DNA from: Eunapius fragilis
Taxonomy: Eukaryota > Porifera > Demospongiae > Spongillida > Spongillidae
Assembly: GCA_963681505.1 (NCBI GenBank)
Contig: OY811973.1
Coordinates: forward strand, 14,615,402-14,679,401
Direction of reading: 5' to 3'
Length of the DNA: 64,000 bases
Below, one piece after another: positions 47,962 to 62,800 of the stretch (its first letter is position 1; each line of letters starts with the position of its first letter). A program made the position numbers and the translations under genes. The notes under the pieces are model-generated. The model worked only from the letters and a program-made list of their open reading frames with translations. It was not told the origin of the DNA and did no database searches.

Positions 47962-48994
47962 TCTCAATGTATGACTCCTGTATGAGTCAAGTATGTTGGT
48001 ATATATGACTCCTGCAGGAGTCAAGTATCTCAATGCATGACTCCTGAAGGAGTCAAGTATGTCATTATGAGTGACTCCTGCAGGAGTCAAGTATCTCCAT
48101 GTAAGACTCCTGCAGGAGTCAAGTATAGTGGTATGTATGACTCCTGCAGGAGTCATGTAGCTCAATGTATGACTCCTGTAGGAGTCAAGTACAGTGGTAT
48201 GTATGACTCCTGCAGGAGTCATGTATCTCAATGTATGACTCCTGTAGGAGTCAAGTAAGGTGGTATGTATGACTCCTGCAGGAGTCAAGTATCTCAATGC
48301 ATGACTCCTGCAGGAGTCAGGTATGTCATGATGTATGACTCCTGCAGGAGTCAAGTATGTCATTATGTATGACTCCTGCAGGAGTCAAGTATCTCCATGT
48401 ATGACTCCTGCACTAGTCAAGTATGTTGGTATGTATGACTCCTGCAGGAGTCAATTATCTCAATGCATGACTCCTGCAAGAGTCAAGTATGTCATTATGT
48501 ATGACTCCTGCAGGAGTCAAGTATCTCCATGCATGACTCCTGCAGGAGTCAAGTATATCATTATGTATGACTCCTGCAGGAGTCAAGTATCTCCATGTAT
48601 GACTCCTGCAGGAGTGAAGTATGCTGGTATGCATGACTCCTGCAGGAGTCAAGTATCTCAATGTATGACTCCTGTATGAGTCAAGTATGTTGGTATATAT
48701 GACTCCTGCAGGAGTCAAGTATCTCAATGCATGACTCCTGAAGGAGTCAAGTATGTCATTATGTATGACTCCTGCAGGAGTCAAGTATCTCCATGCATGA
48801 CTCCTGCAGGAGTCAAGTATATCATTATGTATGACTCCTGCAGGAGTCAAGTATCTCCATGTATGACTCCTGCAGGAGTCAAGTATGCTGGTATGCATGA
48901 CTCCTGCAGAAGTCAAGTATCTCAATGTATGACTCCTGTATGAGTCAAGTATGTTGGTATATATGACTCCTGCAGGAGTCAAGTATCTCAATGC

Positions 48995-50486
48995 ATGACT
49001 CCTGAAGGAGTCAAGTATGTCATTATGTATGACTCCTGCAGGAGTCAAGTATCTCCATGTATGACTCCTGCAGGAGTCAAGTATGGTGGTATGTATGACT
49101 CCTGCAGGAGTCATGTATCTCAATGTATGACTCCTGTAGGAGTCAAGTATGTTGGTATGTATGACTCCTGCAGGAGTCAAGTATCTCAATGCATGACTCC
49201 TGCAGGAGTCAAGTATGTCATTATGTACGTCTCCTGCAGGAGTCAAGTATGTCATGATGTATGACTCCCGCAGGAGTCAAGTATCTCTATGCTTGACTCC
49301 TGCAGGAGTCAAGAATATCCATATGTATGACTCCTGCAGGAGTCAAGTATCTCCATGTATGACTCCTGCAGGAGTCAAGTATGTTGGTATGTATGACTCC
49401 TGCAGGAGTCAAGTATCTCAATGTATGACTCCTGTAGGAGTCAAGTATTTTGGTATATATGACTCCTGCAGGAGTCAAGTATCTCAATGCTTGACTCCTG
49501 AAGGAGTCAAGTATGTCATTATGAATGACTCCCGCAGGAGTCAAGTATCTCCATGTAAGACTCCTGCAGGAGTCAAGTATAGTGGTATGTATGACTCCTG
49601 CAGGAGTCATGTATCTCAATGTATGACTCCTGTAGGAGTCAAGTATAGTGGAATGTATGACTCCTGCAGGAGTCATGTATCTCAATGTATGACTCCTGTA
49701 GGAGTCAAGTAAGGTGGTATGTATGACTCCTGCAGGAGTCAAGTATCTCAATGCATGACTCCTGCAGGAGTCAAGTATATCATTATGTATGACTCCTGCA
49801 GGAGTCAAGTATCTCCATGTATGACTCCTGCAGGAGTGAAGTATGCTGGTATGCATGACTCCTGCAGGAGTCAAGTATCTCAATGTATGACTCCTGTATG
49901 AGTCAAGTATGTTGGTATATATGACTCCTGCAGGAGTCAAGTATCTCAATGCATGACTCCTGAAGGAGTCAAGTATGTCATTATGTATGACTCCTGCAGG
50001 AGTCAAGTATCTCCATGCATGACTCCTGCAGGAGTCAAGTATATCATTATGTATGACTCCTGCAGGAGTCAAGTATCTCCATGTATGACTCCTGCAGGAG
50101 TCAAGTATGCTGGTATGCATGACTCCTGCAGGAGTCAAGTATCTCAATGTATGACTCCTGTATGAGTCAAGTATGTTGGTATATATGACTCCTGCAGGAG
50201 TCAAGTATCTCAATGCATGACTCCTGAAGGAGTCAAGTATGTCATTATGTATGACTCCTGCAGGAGTCAAGTATCTCCATGTATGACTCCTGCAGGAGTC
50301 AAGTATGGTGGTATGTATGACTCCTGCAGGAGTCATGTATCTCAATGTATGACTCCTGTAGGAGTCAAGTATGTTGGTATGTATGACTCCTGCAGGAGTC
50401 AAGTATCTCAATGCATGACTCCTGCAGGAGTCAAGTATGTCATTATGTACGTCTCCTGCAGGAGTCAAATATGTCATGATGTATGA
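48995..50486 (+). repeat. Satellite E block with 1,222-bp offset copies
   Basis: Segments at 48995-49264 and 49215-49500 recur at 50217-50486 and 50437 onward, an offset of 1,222 bases, with the same variants (TATCTCTATGCTTGACTCC, AAGAATATCCATATG). This is a further higher-order level inside E. Confidence 0.75.
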
Positions 50487-50932
50487 CTCCCGCAGGAGTC
50501 AAGTATCTCTATGCTTGACTCCTGCAGGAGTCAAGAATATCCATATGTATGACTCCTGCAGGAGTCAAGTATCTCCATGTATGACTCCTGCAGGAGTCAA
50601 GTATGTTGGTATGTATGACTCCTGCAGGAGTCAAGTATCTCAATGTATGACTCCTGTAGGAGTCAAGTATTTTGGTATATATGACTCCTGCAGGAGTCAA
50701 GTATCTCAATGCTTGACTCCTGAAGGAGTCAAGTATGTCATTATGTATGACTCCTGCAGGAGTCAAGTATCACCATGTAAGACACCTGCAGGATTCAAGT
50801 ATGGTGGTATGTATGACTCCTGCAGGAGTTATGTATCTCAATGTATGACTCCTGTAGGAGTCAAGTATGTTGGCATGTATGACTCCTGCAGGAGTCAAGT
50901 ATCTCAATACATGACTCCTGCAGGAGTCATGA

Positions 50933-53803
50933 ATGTCATTATGTACGTCTCCTGCAGGAGTCAAGTATGTCATTATGTATGACTCCTGCAGGAGTCAAGT
51001 ATCTCCATGTATGACTACTGCACTAGTCAAGTATGTTGGTATGTATGACTTGTGCAGGAGTCAATTATCTCAATGCATGACTCCTGCAGGAGTCAAGTAT
51101 GTCATAATGTATGACTCCTGCAGGAGTCAAGTATCTCCATGCACGACTCCAGCAGGAGTCAAGTATGTCATTATGTATGACTCCTGCAGGAGTCAAGTAT
51201 CCCAATGTATGACTCCTGCAGGAGTCAAGTATGTTGGTATGTATGGCTCCTGCAGGAGTCATGTATCTCAATGTATGACTCCTGTAGGAGTCAAGTATGT
51301 TGGTATATATGACCCCTGCAGGAGTCAAGTATCTCAATGCATGACTCCTGAAGGAGTCAAATATGTCATTATGTATGACTCCTGCAGGAGTCAAGTATCT
51401 CCATGTATGACTCCTGCAGGAGTCAAGTATGGTAGTATGTATGACTCCTGCAGGAGTCATGTATCTCAATGTATGACTCCTGTAGGAGTCAAGTATGTTG
51501 GTATGTATGACCCCTGCAGGAGTCAAGTATCTCCAAGTATGACTCCTGCAGGAGTCAAGTATGTTGGTATGTATGACTCCTGCAGGAGTCAAGTATCTCA
51601 TTATATGACACCTGCAGGAGTCCAGTATGACAGTATGTATGACTCCTGCAGGAGTCAAGTATCTGTATGCATGACTCCTACAGGAGGGAAGTATGTCAAT
51701 ATTGATGACTCCTGCAGGAGTCATGTATCTCCTTGTATGACTCCTGCAGGAGTCATGTTTATCCATGTATGACACCTGTAGGAGTCAAGTATGTTGGTGT
51801 GTATGACTCCTGCAGGAGTCAAGTATCTCCATGTATGACTCCTGCAGGAGTCATGTATCTCCATGTATGACTCCTGCAGGAGTCAAGTATGTTGGTATGT
51901 ATGACTCCTGCAGGAGTCAAGTATCTCAATGCATGACTCCTGCAGGAGTCAAGTATGTCATTATGTACGTCTCCTGCAGGAGTCAAGTATGTCATGATGT
52001 ATGAATCCTGCAGGAGTCAAGTATCTCTATGCAAGACTCCTGCAGGAGTCAAGGATATCCATATGTATGACTCCTGCAGGAGTCAAGTATCTCCATGTAT
52101 GACTCCTGCAGGAGTCAAGTATGTTGGTATGTATGAATCCTGCAGGATTCAAGTATCTCAATGTATGACTCCTCCAGGAGTCAAGTATGTCATTATGTAT
52201 GACTCCTGCAGGAGTCAAGTATATCCATGCATGACTCCTGCAGGAGTCAAGTATCTCCATGCATGACTCCTGCAGGAGTCAAGTATGTTGGTATGTATGA
52301 CTCCAGCAGGAGTCAAGTATCTCAATGTATGACTCCTGCAGGAGTCCAGTATGTCAGTATGTATGACACCTGCAGGAGTCAAGTATCCCAATGCATGACT
52401 CCTGTAGGAGTCATGTATGTTGATATGTATGACTCCTGCAGGAGTCAAGTATCTCAATGCATGACTCCTGCAGGAGTCAAGTATGTCATTATGTATGACT
52501 CCTGCAGGAGTCAAGTGTCTCCATGCATGACTCCTGCAGTAGTCAATTATCTCAATGCATGACTCCTGCAGGAGTCAAGTATGTCATTATGTATGACTCC
52601 TGCAGGAGTCAAGTATCTCCATGCATGACTCCTGCAGGAGTCAAGTATGTTGGTATGTATGACTCCTGCAGGAGTCAAGTATCTCAATGTATGACTCCTG
52701 TAGGAGTCAAGTATGTTGGTATATATGACTCCTGCAGGAGTCAAGTATCTCAATTCATGACTCCTGCAGGAGTCAAGTATGTCATTATGTAAGACTCCTG
52801 CAGGAGTCAAGTATCACCGGGTAAGACTCCTGCAGGAGTCAAGTATGGTGGTATGTATGACTCCTGCAGGAGTCATGTATCTCAATGTATGACTCCTGTA
52901 GGAGTCAAGTATGTTTGTATGTATGACTCCTGCAGGAGTCAAGTTTCTCAATGCATGACTCCTGCAGGAGTCAAGTATGTCATTATGTACGTCTCCTGCA
53001 GGAGTCAAGTATGTCATTATGTATGACTCCTGCAGGAGTCAAGTATCTCCATGTATGACTACTGCACTAGTCAAGTATGTTGGTATGTATGACTTGTGCA
53101 GGAGTCAATTATCTCAATGCATGACTCCTGCAGGAGTCAAGTATGTCATAATGTATGACTCCTGCAGGAGTCAAGTATCTCCATGCACGACTCCAGCAGG
53201 AGTCAAGTATGTCATTATGTATGACTCCTGCAGGAGTCAAGTATCCCAATGTATGACTCCTGCAGGAGTCAAGTATGTTGGTATGTATGGCTCCTGCAGG
53301 AGTCATGTATCTCAATGTATGACTCCTGTAGGAGTCAAGTATGTTGGTATATATGACCCCTGCAGGAGTCAAGTATCTCAATGCATGACTCCTGAAGGAG
53401 TCAAATATGTCATTATGTATGACTCCTGCAGGAGTCAAGTATCTCCATGTATGACTCCTGCAGGAGTCAAGTATGGTAGTATGTATGACTCCTGCAGGAG
53501 TCATGTATCTCAATGTATGACTCCTGTAGGAGTCAAGTATGTTGGTATATATGACCCCTGCAGTAGTCAAGTATCTCAATGCATGACTCCTGAAGGAGTC
53601 AAATATGTCATTATGTATGACTCCTGCAGGAGTCAAGTATCTCCATGTATGACTCCTGCAGGAGTCAAGTATGGTAGTATGTATGACTCCTGCAGGAGTC
53701 ATGTATCTCAATGTATGACTCCTGTAGGAGTCAAGTATTTTGGTATATATGACTCCTGCAGGAGTCAAGTATCTCAATGCTTGACTCCTGAAGGAGTCAA
53801 GTA
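50933..53803 (+). repeat. Satellite E block with 2,044-bp offset copies
   Basis: The segment from 50933 recurs at 52977 (offset 2,044) and again near 55,323 and 61,690, sharing rare units such as GGTATGTATGACTTGTGCAGG and TCCATGCACGACTCCAGCAGG. The same block is thus dispersed through the right half of E. Confidence 0.75.
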
Positions 53804-56800
53804 AGTCATTATGTATGACTCCTGCAGGAGTCAAGTATCACCATGTAAGACACCTGCAGGATTCAAGTATGGTGGTATGTATGACTCCTGCAGGAGTTAT
53901 GTATCTCAATGTATGACTCCTGTAGGAGTCAAGTATGTTGGTATGTATGACTCCTGTAGGAGTCAAGTATCTCAATACATGACTCCTGCAGGAGTCATGA
54001 ATGTCATTATGTACGTCTCCTGCAGGAGTCATGTATGTTATTATGTATGACTCCTGCAGGAGTCAAGTATCTCCACGTATGACTCCTGCAGTAGTCAATT
54101 ATGTTGGTATGTATGACTCCTGAAGGAGTCAATTATCTGAATGCATGACTACTGCAGGAGTCAAGTATGCCATTATGTATGACTCCTGCAGGAGTCCAGT
54201 ATCTCCATGTATGACTCCTGCAGGAGTCAAGTATGTTGGTATGTATGACTCCTGCAGGAGTCAAGTATCTCAATGTATGACTCCTGTAGGAGTCAAGTAT
54301 GTTGGTATATATGACTCCTGCAGGAGTCAAGTATCTCAATGCATGACTCCTGAAGGAGTCAAGTATGTCATTATGAATGACTCCTGCAGGAGTCAAGTAT
54401 CTCCATGTAAGACTCCTGCAGGAGTCAAGTATAGTGGTATGTATGACTCCTGCAGGAGTCATGTATCTCAATGTATGACTCCTGTAGGAGTCAAGTATAG
54501 TGGTATGTATGCCTCCTGCAGGAGTCATGTATCTCAATGTATGACTCCTGTAGGAGTCAAGTAAGGTGGTATGTATGACTCCTGCAGGAGTCAAGTATCT
54601 CAATGCATGACTCCTGCAGGAGTCAAGTATGTCATGATGTATGACTCCTGCAGGAGTCAAGTATGTCATTATGTATGACTCCTGCAGGAGTCAAGTATCT
54701 CCATGTATGACTCCTGCACTAGTCAAGTATGTTGGTATGTATGACTCCTGCAGGAGTCAATTATCTCAATGCATGACTCCGGCAAGAGTCAAGTATGTCA
54801 TTATGTATGACTCCTGCAGGAGTCAAGTATCTCCATGCATGACTCCTGCAGGAGTCAAGTATATCATTATGTATGACTCCTGCAGGAGTCAAGTATCTCC
54901 ATGTATGACTCCTGCAGGAGTCAAGTATGCTGGTATGCATGACTCCTGCAGGAGTCAAGTATCTCAATGTATGACTCCTGTATGAGTCAAGTATGTTGGT
55001 ATATATGACTCCTGCAGGAGTCAAGTATCTCAATGCATGACTCCTGCAGGAGTCAAGTATGTCATAATGTATGACTCCTGCAGGAGTCAAGTATCTCCAT
55101 GCACGACTCCAGCAGGAGTCAAGTATGTCATTATGTATGACTCCTGCAGGAGTCAAGTATCCCAATGTATGACTCCTGCAGGAGTCAAGTATGTTGGTAT
55201 GTATGGCTCCTGCAGGAGTCATGTATCTCAATGTATGACTCCTGTAGGAGTCAAGTGTGTTGGTATGTATGACTCCTGCAGGAGTCAAGTATCTCAATAC
55301 ATGACTCCTGAAGGAGTCATGAATGTCATTATGTACGTCTCCTGCAGGAGTCAAGTATGTCATTATGTATGACTCCTGCAGGAGTCAAGTATCTCCATGT
55401 ATGACTACTGCACTAGTCAAGTATGTTGGTATGTATGACTTGTGCAGGAGTCAATTATCTCAATGCATGACTCCTGCAGGAGTCAAGTATGTCATAATGT
55501 ATGACTCCTGCAGGAGTCAAGCATCTCCATGCACGACTCCAGGAGGAGTCAAGTATGTCATTATGTATGACTCCTGCAGGAGTCAAGTATCCCAATGCAT
55601 GACTCCTGCAGGAGTCAAGTATGTTGGTATGTATGGCTCCTGCAGGAGTCATGTATCTCAATGTATGACTCCTGTAGGAGTCAAGTATGTTGGTATATAT
55701 GACCCCTGCAGGAGTCAAGTATCTCAATGCATGACTCCTGAAGGAGTCAAATATGTCATTATGTATGACTCCTGCAGGAGTCAAGTATCTCCATGTATGA
55801 CTCCTGCAGGAGTCAAGTATGGTAGTATGTATGACTCCTGCAGGAGTCATGTATCTCAATGTATGACTCCTGTAGGAGTCAAGTATTTTTGGTATGTATG
55901 ACCCCTGCAGGAGTCAAGTATCTCCATGTATGACTCTTGCAGGAGTCAAGTATGTTGGTATATATGTCTCCTGCAGGGGTCAAGTATCTCAATGTATGAC
56001 TCCTGCAGTAGTCAATTATGTTGGTATGTATGGCTCCTGCAGGAGTCAAGTATCTCAATGCATGACTCCTGCAGGAGTCAAGTATGTCCTTATGTATGAC
56101 TCCTGCAGGAGTCAAGTATGTCATTATGTATGACTCCTGCAGGAGTCATGTATCTCCATGTATGACTCCTACAGTTGTCAATTATGTTGGTATGTATGAC
56201 TCCTGCAGGAGTCAATTATCTCAATGCATGACTCCTGCAGGAGTCAAGTATGTCATTATGTATGACTCCTGCAGGAGTCTAGTATCTCCATGTATGACTC
56301 CTGCAGGAGTCAAGTTTGTTGGTATGCATGACTCCTGCAGGAGTCAAGTATCTCAATGAATGACTCCTGTAGGAGTCAAGTATCTCAATGTATGACTCCT
56401 GTAGGAGTCAAGTATGTTGGTATGTATGACTCCTGCAGGAGTCAAGTATCTCAATGCATGACTCCTGCAGGAGTCAAGTATGTCATTATGTATGACTCTT
56501 GCAGGAGTCATGTATCTCCATGTATGACTCCTGCAGGAGTCAAGTATGTTGGTATGTATGACTCCCGCAGGAGTCAAGTATCTCAATGCATGACTCCTGC
56601 AGGAGTCAAGTATATCCATATGTATGAGTCCCGCAGGAGTCAAGTATCTCCATGTATGACTCCTGCAGGAGTCAAGTTTGTTGGTATGTATGACTCCTGC
56701 AGGAATCAAGTATCTCAATGTATGACTCCTGCAGGAGTCATGTATCTCCATGTATGCCTCCTGCAGGAGTCAAGTATGTTGGTATGTATGACTCCTGCAG

Positions 56801-59800
56801 TAGTCAAGAATCTCAATGTATGATTCCACAGGAGCCCAGTATGTCAGTATGTATGACTCCTGCAGTAGTCAAGTATCTCTTTGCATGACTCCTACAGGAG
56901 GCATGTATGTCAATATGCATGACTCCTACAGGAGTCAAGTATCTCAATGCATGACTCCTGCAGAAGTCAAGTATGTCATGATGTATGACTCCTGCAGGAG
57001 TCAATTATGTCATTATGTATGACTCCTGCAGGAGTCAAGTATCTCCATGTAAGACTCCTGCAGGAGTCAAGTATGTTGGTATGTATGACTCCTGCAGGAG
57101 TCAAGTATCTCATTATATGACACCTGCAGGAGTCCAGTATGACAGTATGTATGACTCCTGCAGGAGTCAAGTATCTGTATGCATGACTCCTACAGGAGGG
57201 AAGTATGTCAATATTGATGACTCCTGCAGGAGTCATGTATCTCCTTGTATGACTCCTGCAGGAGTCATGTATCTCCATGTATGACACCTGTAGGAGTCAA
57301 GTATGTTGGTATGTATGACTCCTGCAGGAGTCAAGTATCTCCATGTATGACTCCTGCAGGAGTCATGTATCTCCATGTATGACTGCTGCAGGAGTCAAGT
57401 ATGTTGGTATGTATGACTCCTGCAGGAGTCAAGTATCTCAATGCATGACTCCTGCAGGAGTCAAGTATGTCATTATGTACGTCTCCTGCAGGAGTCAAGT
57501 ATGTTGGTATGTATGACTCCTGCAGGAGTCAAGTATCTCAATGTATGACTCCTGTAGGAGTCAAGTATGTTGGTATATATGACTCCTGCAGGAGTCAAGT
57601 ATCTCAATTCATGACTCCTGCAGGAGTCAAGTATGTCATTATGTATGACTCCTGCAGGAGTCAAGTATCACCATGTAAGACTCCTGCAGGAGTCAAGTAT
57701 GGTGGTATGTATGACTCCTGCAGGAGTCATGTATCTCAATGTATGACTCCTGTAGGAGTCAAGTATGTTTGTATGTATGACTCCTGCAGGAGTCAAGTTT
57801 CTCAATGCATGACTCCTGCAGGAGTCAAGTATGTCATTATGTACGTCTCCTGCAGGAGTCAAGTATGTCATTATGTATTACTCCTGCAGGAGTCAAGTAT
57901 CTCCATGTATGACTCCTGCAGGAGTCAAGTATGTTGGTATGTATGACTCCTGCAGGAGTCAAGTCTCTCAATGTATGAATCCTGCAGGAGTCCAGTATGT
58001 ATGACTCCTGCAGGAGTCAAGTATCTGTATGCATGATTCCTACAGGAGGCAAGTATGTCAATATGGATGACTCCTGCAGGAGTCATGTATCTCCATGTAT
58101 GACTCCTGCAGGAGTCATGTATCTCCAGGTATGACTCCTGCAGGAGTCAAGTATGTTGGTATGTATGACTCCCGCAGGAGTCAAGTATCTCAATGCATGA
58201 CTCCTGCAGGAGTCAAGTATGTCATGATGTATGACTCCTGCCGGAGTCAAGTATCTCAATGCATGACTACTGAAGGAGTCAAGTATGTCATTATGTACGT
58301 CTCCTGCAGGAGTCAAGTATGTCATTATGTATGACTCCTGCAGGAGTCAAGTATCTCCATGTATGACTCCTGCACTAGTCAAGAATGTTGGTATGTATGA
58401 CTCCTGCAGGAGTCAATTATGCAATGCATGACTCCTGCAGGAGTCAAGAATGTCATAATGTATGACTCCTGCAGGAGTGAAGTATCTCCATGCATGACTC
58501 CTGCATGAGTCAAGTATGTCATTATGTATGACTCCTGCAGGAGTCAAGTATCACCATGTATGACTCATGCAGGAGTCAAGTATGTTGGTATGTATGACTC
58601 CTGCAGGAGTCAAGTATGTTGGTATGTATGACTCCTGCAGGAGTCAAGTATCACAATGTATGAATCCTGTAGGAGTCAAGTATGTTGGTATGTATGACTC
58701 CTGCAGGAGTCAATTATGTCAATGCATGACTCCTGCAGGAGTCAAGTATGTCATAATGTATGACTCCTGCAGGAGTCAAGTATCTCCATGCATGACTCCT
58801 GCATGAGTCAAGTAGGTCATTATGTATGACTCCTGCAGGAGTCAAGTATCTCCATGTATGACTCATGCAGGAGTCAAGTATGTTGGTATGTATGACTCCT
58901 GCAGGAGTCAAGTATCACAATGTATGACTCCTGTAGGAGTCAAGTATGTTGGTATGTATGACTCATGCAGGAGTCAAATATCTCCATGTATGACTCCTGC
59001 ACTAGTCAAGTATGTTGGTATGTATGACTCCTGCAGGAGTCAATTATCTCAATGCATGACTCCTGCAAGAGTCAAGTATGTCATTATGTATGACTCCTGC
59101 AGGAGTCAAGTATCTCCATGCATGACTCCTGCAGGAGTCAAGTATATCATTATGTATGACTCCTGCAGGAGTCAAGTATCTCCATGTATGACTCCTGCAG
59201 GAGTCAAGTATGCTGGTATGCATGACTCCTGCAGGAGTCAAGTATCTCAATGTATGACTCCTGTATGAGTCAAGTATGTTGGTATATATGACTCCTGCAG
59301 GAGTCAAGTATCTCAATGGTATCTCAATGGTATGTATGTCAAGTATCTCCATGTATGACTCCTGCAGGAGTCAAGTATGGTGGTATGTATGACTCCTGCA
59401 GGAGTCATGTATCTCAATGTATGACTCCTGTAGGAGTCAAGTATGTTGGTATGTATGACTCCTGCAGGAGTCAAGTATCTCCATGTATGACTCTTGCAGG
59501 AATCAAGTATGTTGGTATATATGTCTCCTGCATGAGTCAAGTATCTCAATGTATGACTCCTGCAGTAGTCAATTATGTTGGTATGTACGACTCCTGCAGG
59601 AGTCAAGTATCTCAATGCATGACTCCTGCAGGAGTCAAGTATGTCATTATGTATGACTCCTGCAGGAGTCAAGTATGTCATTATGTACTTCTCCTGCAGG
59701 AGTCAAGTATGTCATTATGTATGACTCCTGCAGTAGTCAAGTATGTCATTATGTATTACTCCTGCAGGAGTCAAGTATGTCCATGTATGACTCCTGCAGT

Positions 59801-62800
59801 AGTCAATTATGTTGGTATGTATGACTCCTGCAGGAGTCAATTATCTCAATGCATGACTCCTGCAGGAGTCAAGTATGTCATTATGTATGACTCCTGCAAG
59901 AGTCAAGAATCTCAATGCATGACTCCTGCAGGAGTCAAGTATGTCATTATGTATGACTCCTGCAGGAGTCAAGTATGTCATTATGTATGACTCCTGCAGG
60001 AGTCAAGTATCTCCATGTATGACTCCTGCAGTAGTCAATTATGTTGGTATGTATGAAGCCTGCAGAAGTCAATTATCTCAATGCATGACTCCTGCAGGAG
60101 TCAAGTATGTCATTATGTATGACTCCTGCATGAGTCCAGTATCTCCAAGTATGACTCCTGCAGGAGTCAAGTATGTTGGTATGTATGACTCCTGCAGGAG
60201 TCAAGTATCTCAATGTATGACTGCTGTAGGAGTCAAGTATGTTGGTATATATGACTCCTGCAGGAGTCAAGTATCTCAATGTATGACTCCTGCAGGAGTC
60301 ATGTATCTCCATGTATGCCTCCTGCAGGAGTCAAGTATGTTGGTATGTATGACTCCTGCAGGAGTCAAGAATCTCAATGTATGATTCCACAGTAGCCCAG
60401 TATGTCAGTATGTATGACTCCTGCAGTAGTCAAGTATCTCTATGCATGACTCCTACAGGAGGCAAGTATATCAATATGCATGACTCCTACAGGAGTCAAG
60501 TATCTCAATGCATGACTCCTGCAGAAGTCAAGTATGTCATGATGTATGACTCCTGCAGGAGTCAATTATGTCATTATGTATGACTACTGCAGGAGTCAAG
60601 TATCTCCATGTATGACTCCTGCAGGAGTCAAGTATGTTGGTATGTATGACTCCTGCAGGAGTCAAGTATCTCATTATATGACACCTGCAGGAGTCCAGTA
60701 TGACAGTATGTATGACTCCTGCAGGAGTCAAGTATCTGTATGCATGACTCCTACAGGAGGGAAGTATGTCAATATTGATGACTCCTGCAGGAGTCATGTA
60801 TCTCCTTGTATGACTCCTGCAGGAGTCATGTATCTCCATGTATGACACCTGTAGGAGTCAAGTATGTTGGTATGTATGACTCCTGCAGGTGTCAAGTATC
60901 TCCATGTATGACTCCTGCAGGAGTCATGTATCTCCATGTATGACTCCTGCAGGAGTCAAGTATGTTGGTATGTATGACTCCTGCAGGAGTCAAGTATCTC
61001 AATGCATGACTCCTGCAGGAGTCAAGTATGTCATTATGTACGTCTCCTGCAGGAGTCAAGTATGTCATGATGTATGAATCCTGCAGGAGTCAAGTATCTC
61101 TATGCAAGACTCCTGCAGGAGTCAATGATATCCGTATGTATGACTCCTGCAGGAGTCAAGTATCTCCATGTATGACTCCTGCAGGAGTCAAGTATGTTTG
61201 TATGTATGACTCCAGCAGGATTCAAGTATCTCAATGTATGACTCCTCCAGTAGTCAAGTATGTCATTATGTATGACTCCTGCAGGAGTCAAGTATATCCA
61301 TATGTATGACTCCTGCAGGAGTCAAGTATCTCCATGTATGACTCCTGCAGGAGTCAAGTATGTTGGTATGTATGACTCCTGCAGGAGTCAAGTATCTCAA
61401 TGTATGACTCCTGTAGGAGTCAAGTATTTTGGTATATATGACTCCTGCAGGAGTCAAGTATCTCAATGCTTGACTCCTGAAGGAGTCAAGTATGTCATTA
61501 TGTATGACTCCTGCAGGAGTCAAGTATCACCATGTAAGACACCTGCAGGATTCAAGTATGGTGGTATGTATGACTCCTGCAGGAGTTATGTATCTCAATG
61601 TATGACTCCTGTAGGAGTCAAGTATGTTGGTATGTATGACTCCTGCAGGAGTCAAGTATCTCAATACATGACTCCTGCAGGAGTCATGAATGTCATTATG
61701 TACGTCTCCTGCAGGAGTCAAGTATGTCATTATGTATGACTCCTGCAGGAGTCAAGTATCTCCATGTATGACTACTGCACTAGTCAAGTATGTTGGTATG
61801 TATGACTTGTGCAGGAGTCAATTATCTCAATGCATGACTCCTGCAGGAGTCAAGTATGTCATAATGTATGACTCCTGCAGGAGTCAAGTATCTCCATGCA
61901 CGACTCCAGCAGGAGTCAAGTATGTCATTGTGTATGACTCCTGCAGGAGTCAAGTATCCCAATGTATGACTCCTGCAGGAGTCAAGTATGTTGGTATGTA
62001 TGGCTCCTGCAGGAGTCATGTATCTCAATGTATGACTCCTGTAGGAGTCAAGTATGTTGGTATATATGACCCCTGCAGGAGTCAAGTATCTCAATGCATG
62101 ACTCCTGAAGGAGTCAAATATGTCATTATGTATGACTCCTGCAGGAGTCAAGTATCTCCATGTATGACTCCTGCAGGAGTCATGTATGGTAGTATGTATG
62201 ACTCCTGCAGGAGTCATGTATCTCAATGTATGACTCCTGTAGGAGTCAAGTATGTTGGTATGTATGACCCCTGCTGGAGTCAAGTATCTCCATGTATGAC
62301 TCTTGCAGGAGTCAAGTATGTTGGTATATATGTCTCCTGCAGGAGTCAAGTATCTCAATGTATGACTCCTGCAGTAGTCAATTATGTTGGTATGTATGGC
62401 TCCTGCAGGAGTCAAGTATCTCAATGCATGACTCCTGCAGGAGTCAAGTATGTCCTTATGCATGACTCCTGCAGGAGTCAAGTATGTCATTATGTATGAC
62501 TCCTGCTGGAGTCATGTATCTCCATGTATGACTCCTGCAGTTGTCAATTATGTTGGTATGTATGACTCCTGCAGGAGTCAATTATCTCAATGCATGACTC
62601 CTGCAGGAGTCAAGTATGTCATTATGTATGACTCCTGCAGGAGTCAAGTATCTCCATGTATGACTCCTGCAGGAGTCAAGTTTGTTGGTATGCATGACTC
62701 CTGCAGGAGTGAAGTATCTCATTGAATGACTCCTGTAGGAGTCAAGTATCTCATTGTATGACTCCTGTAGGAGTCAAGTATGTTGGTATGTATGACTCCT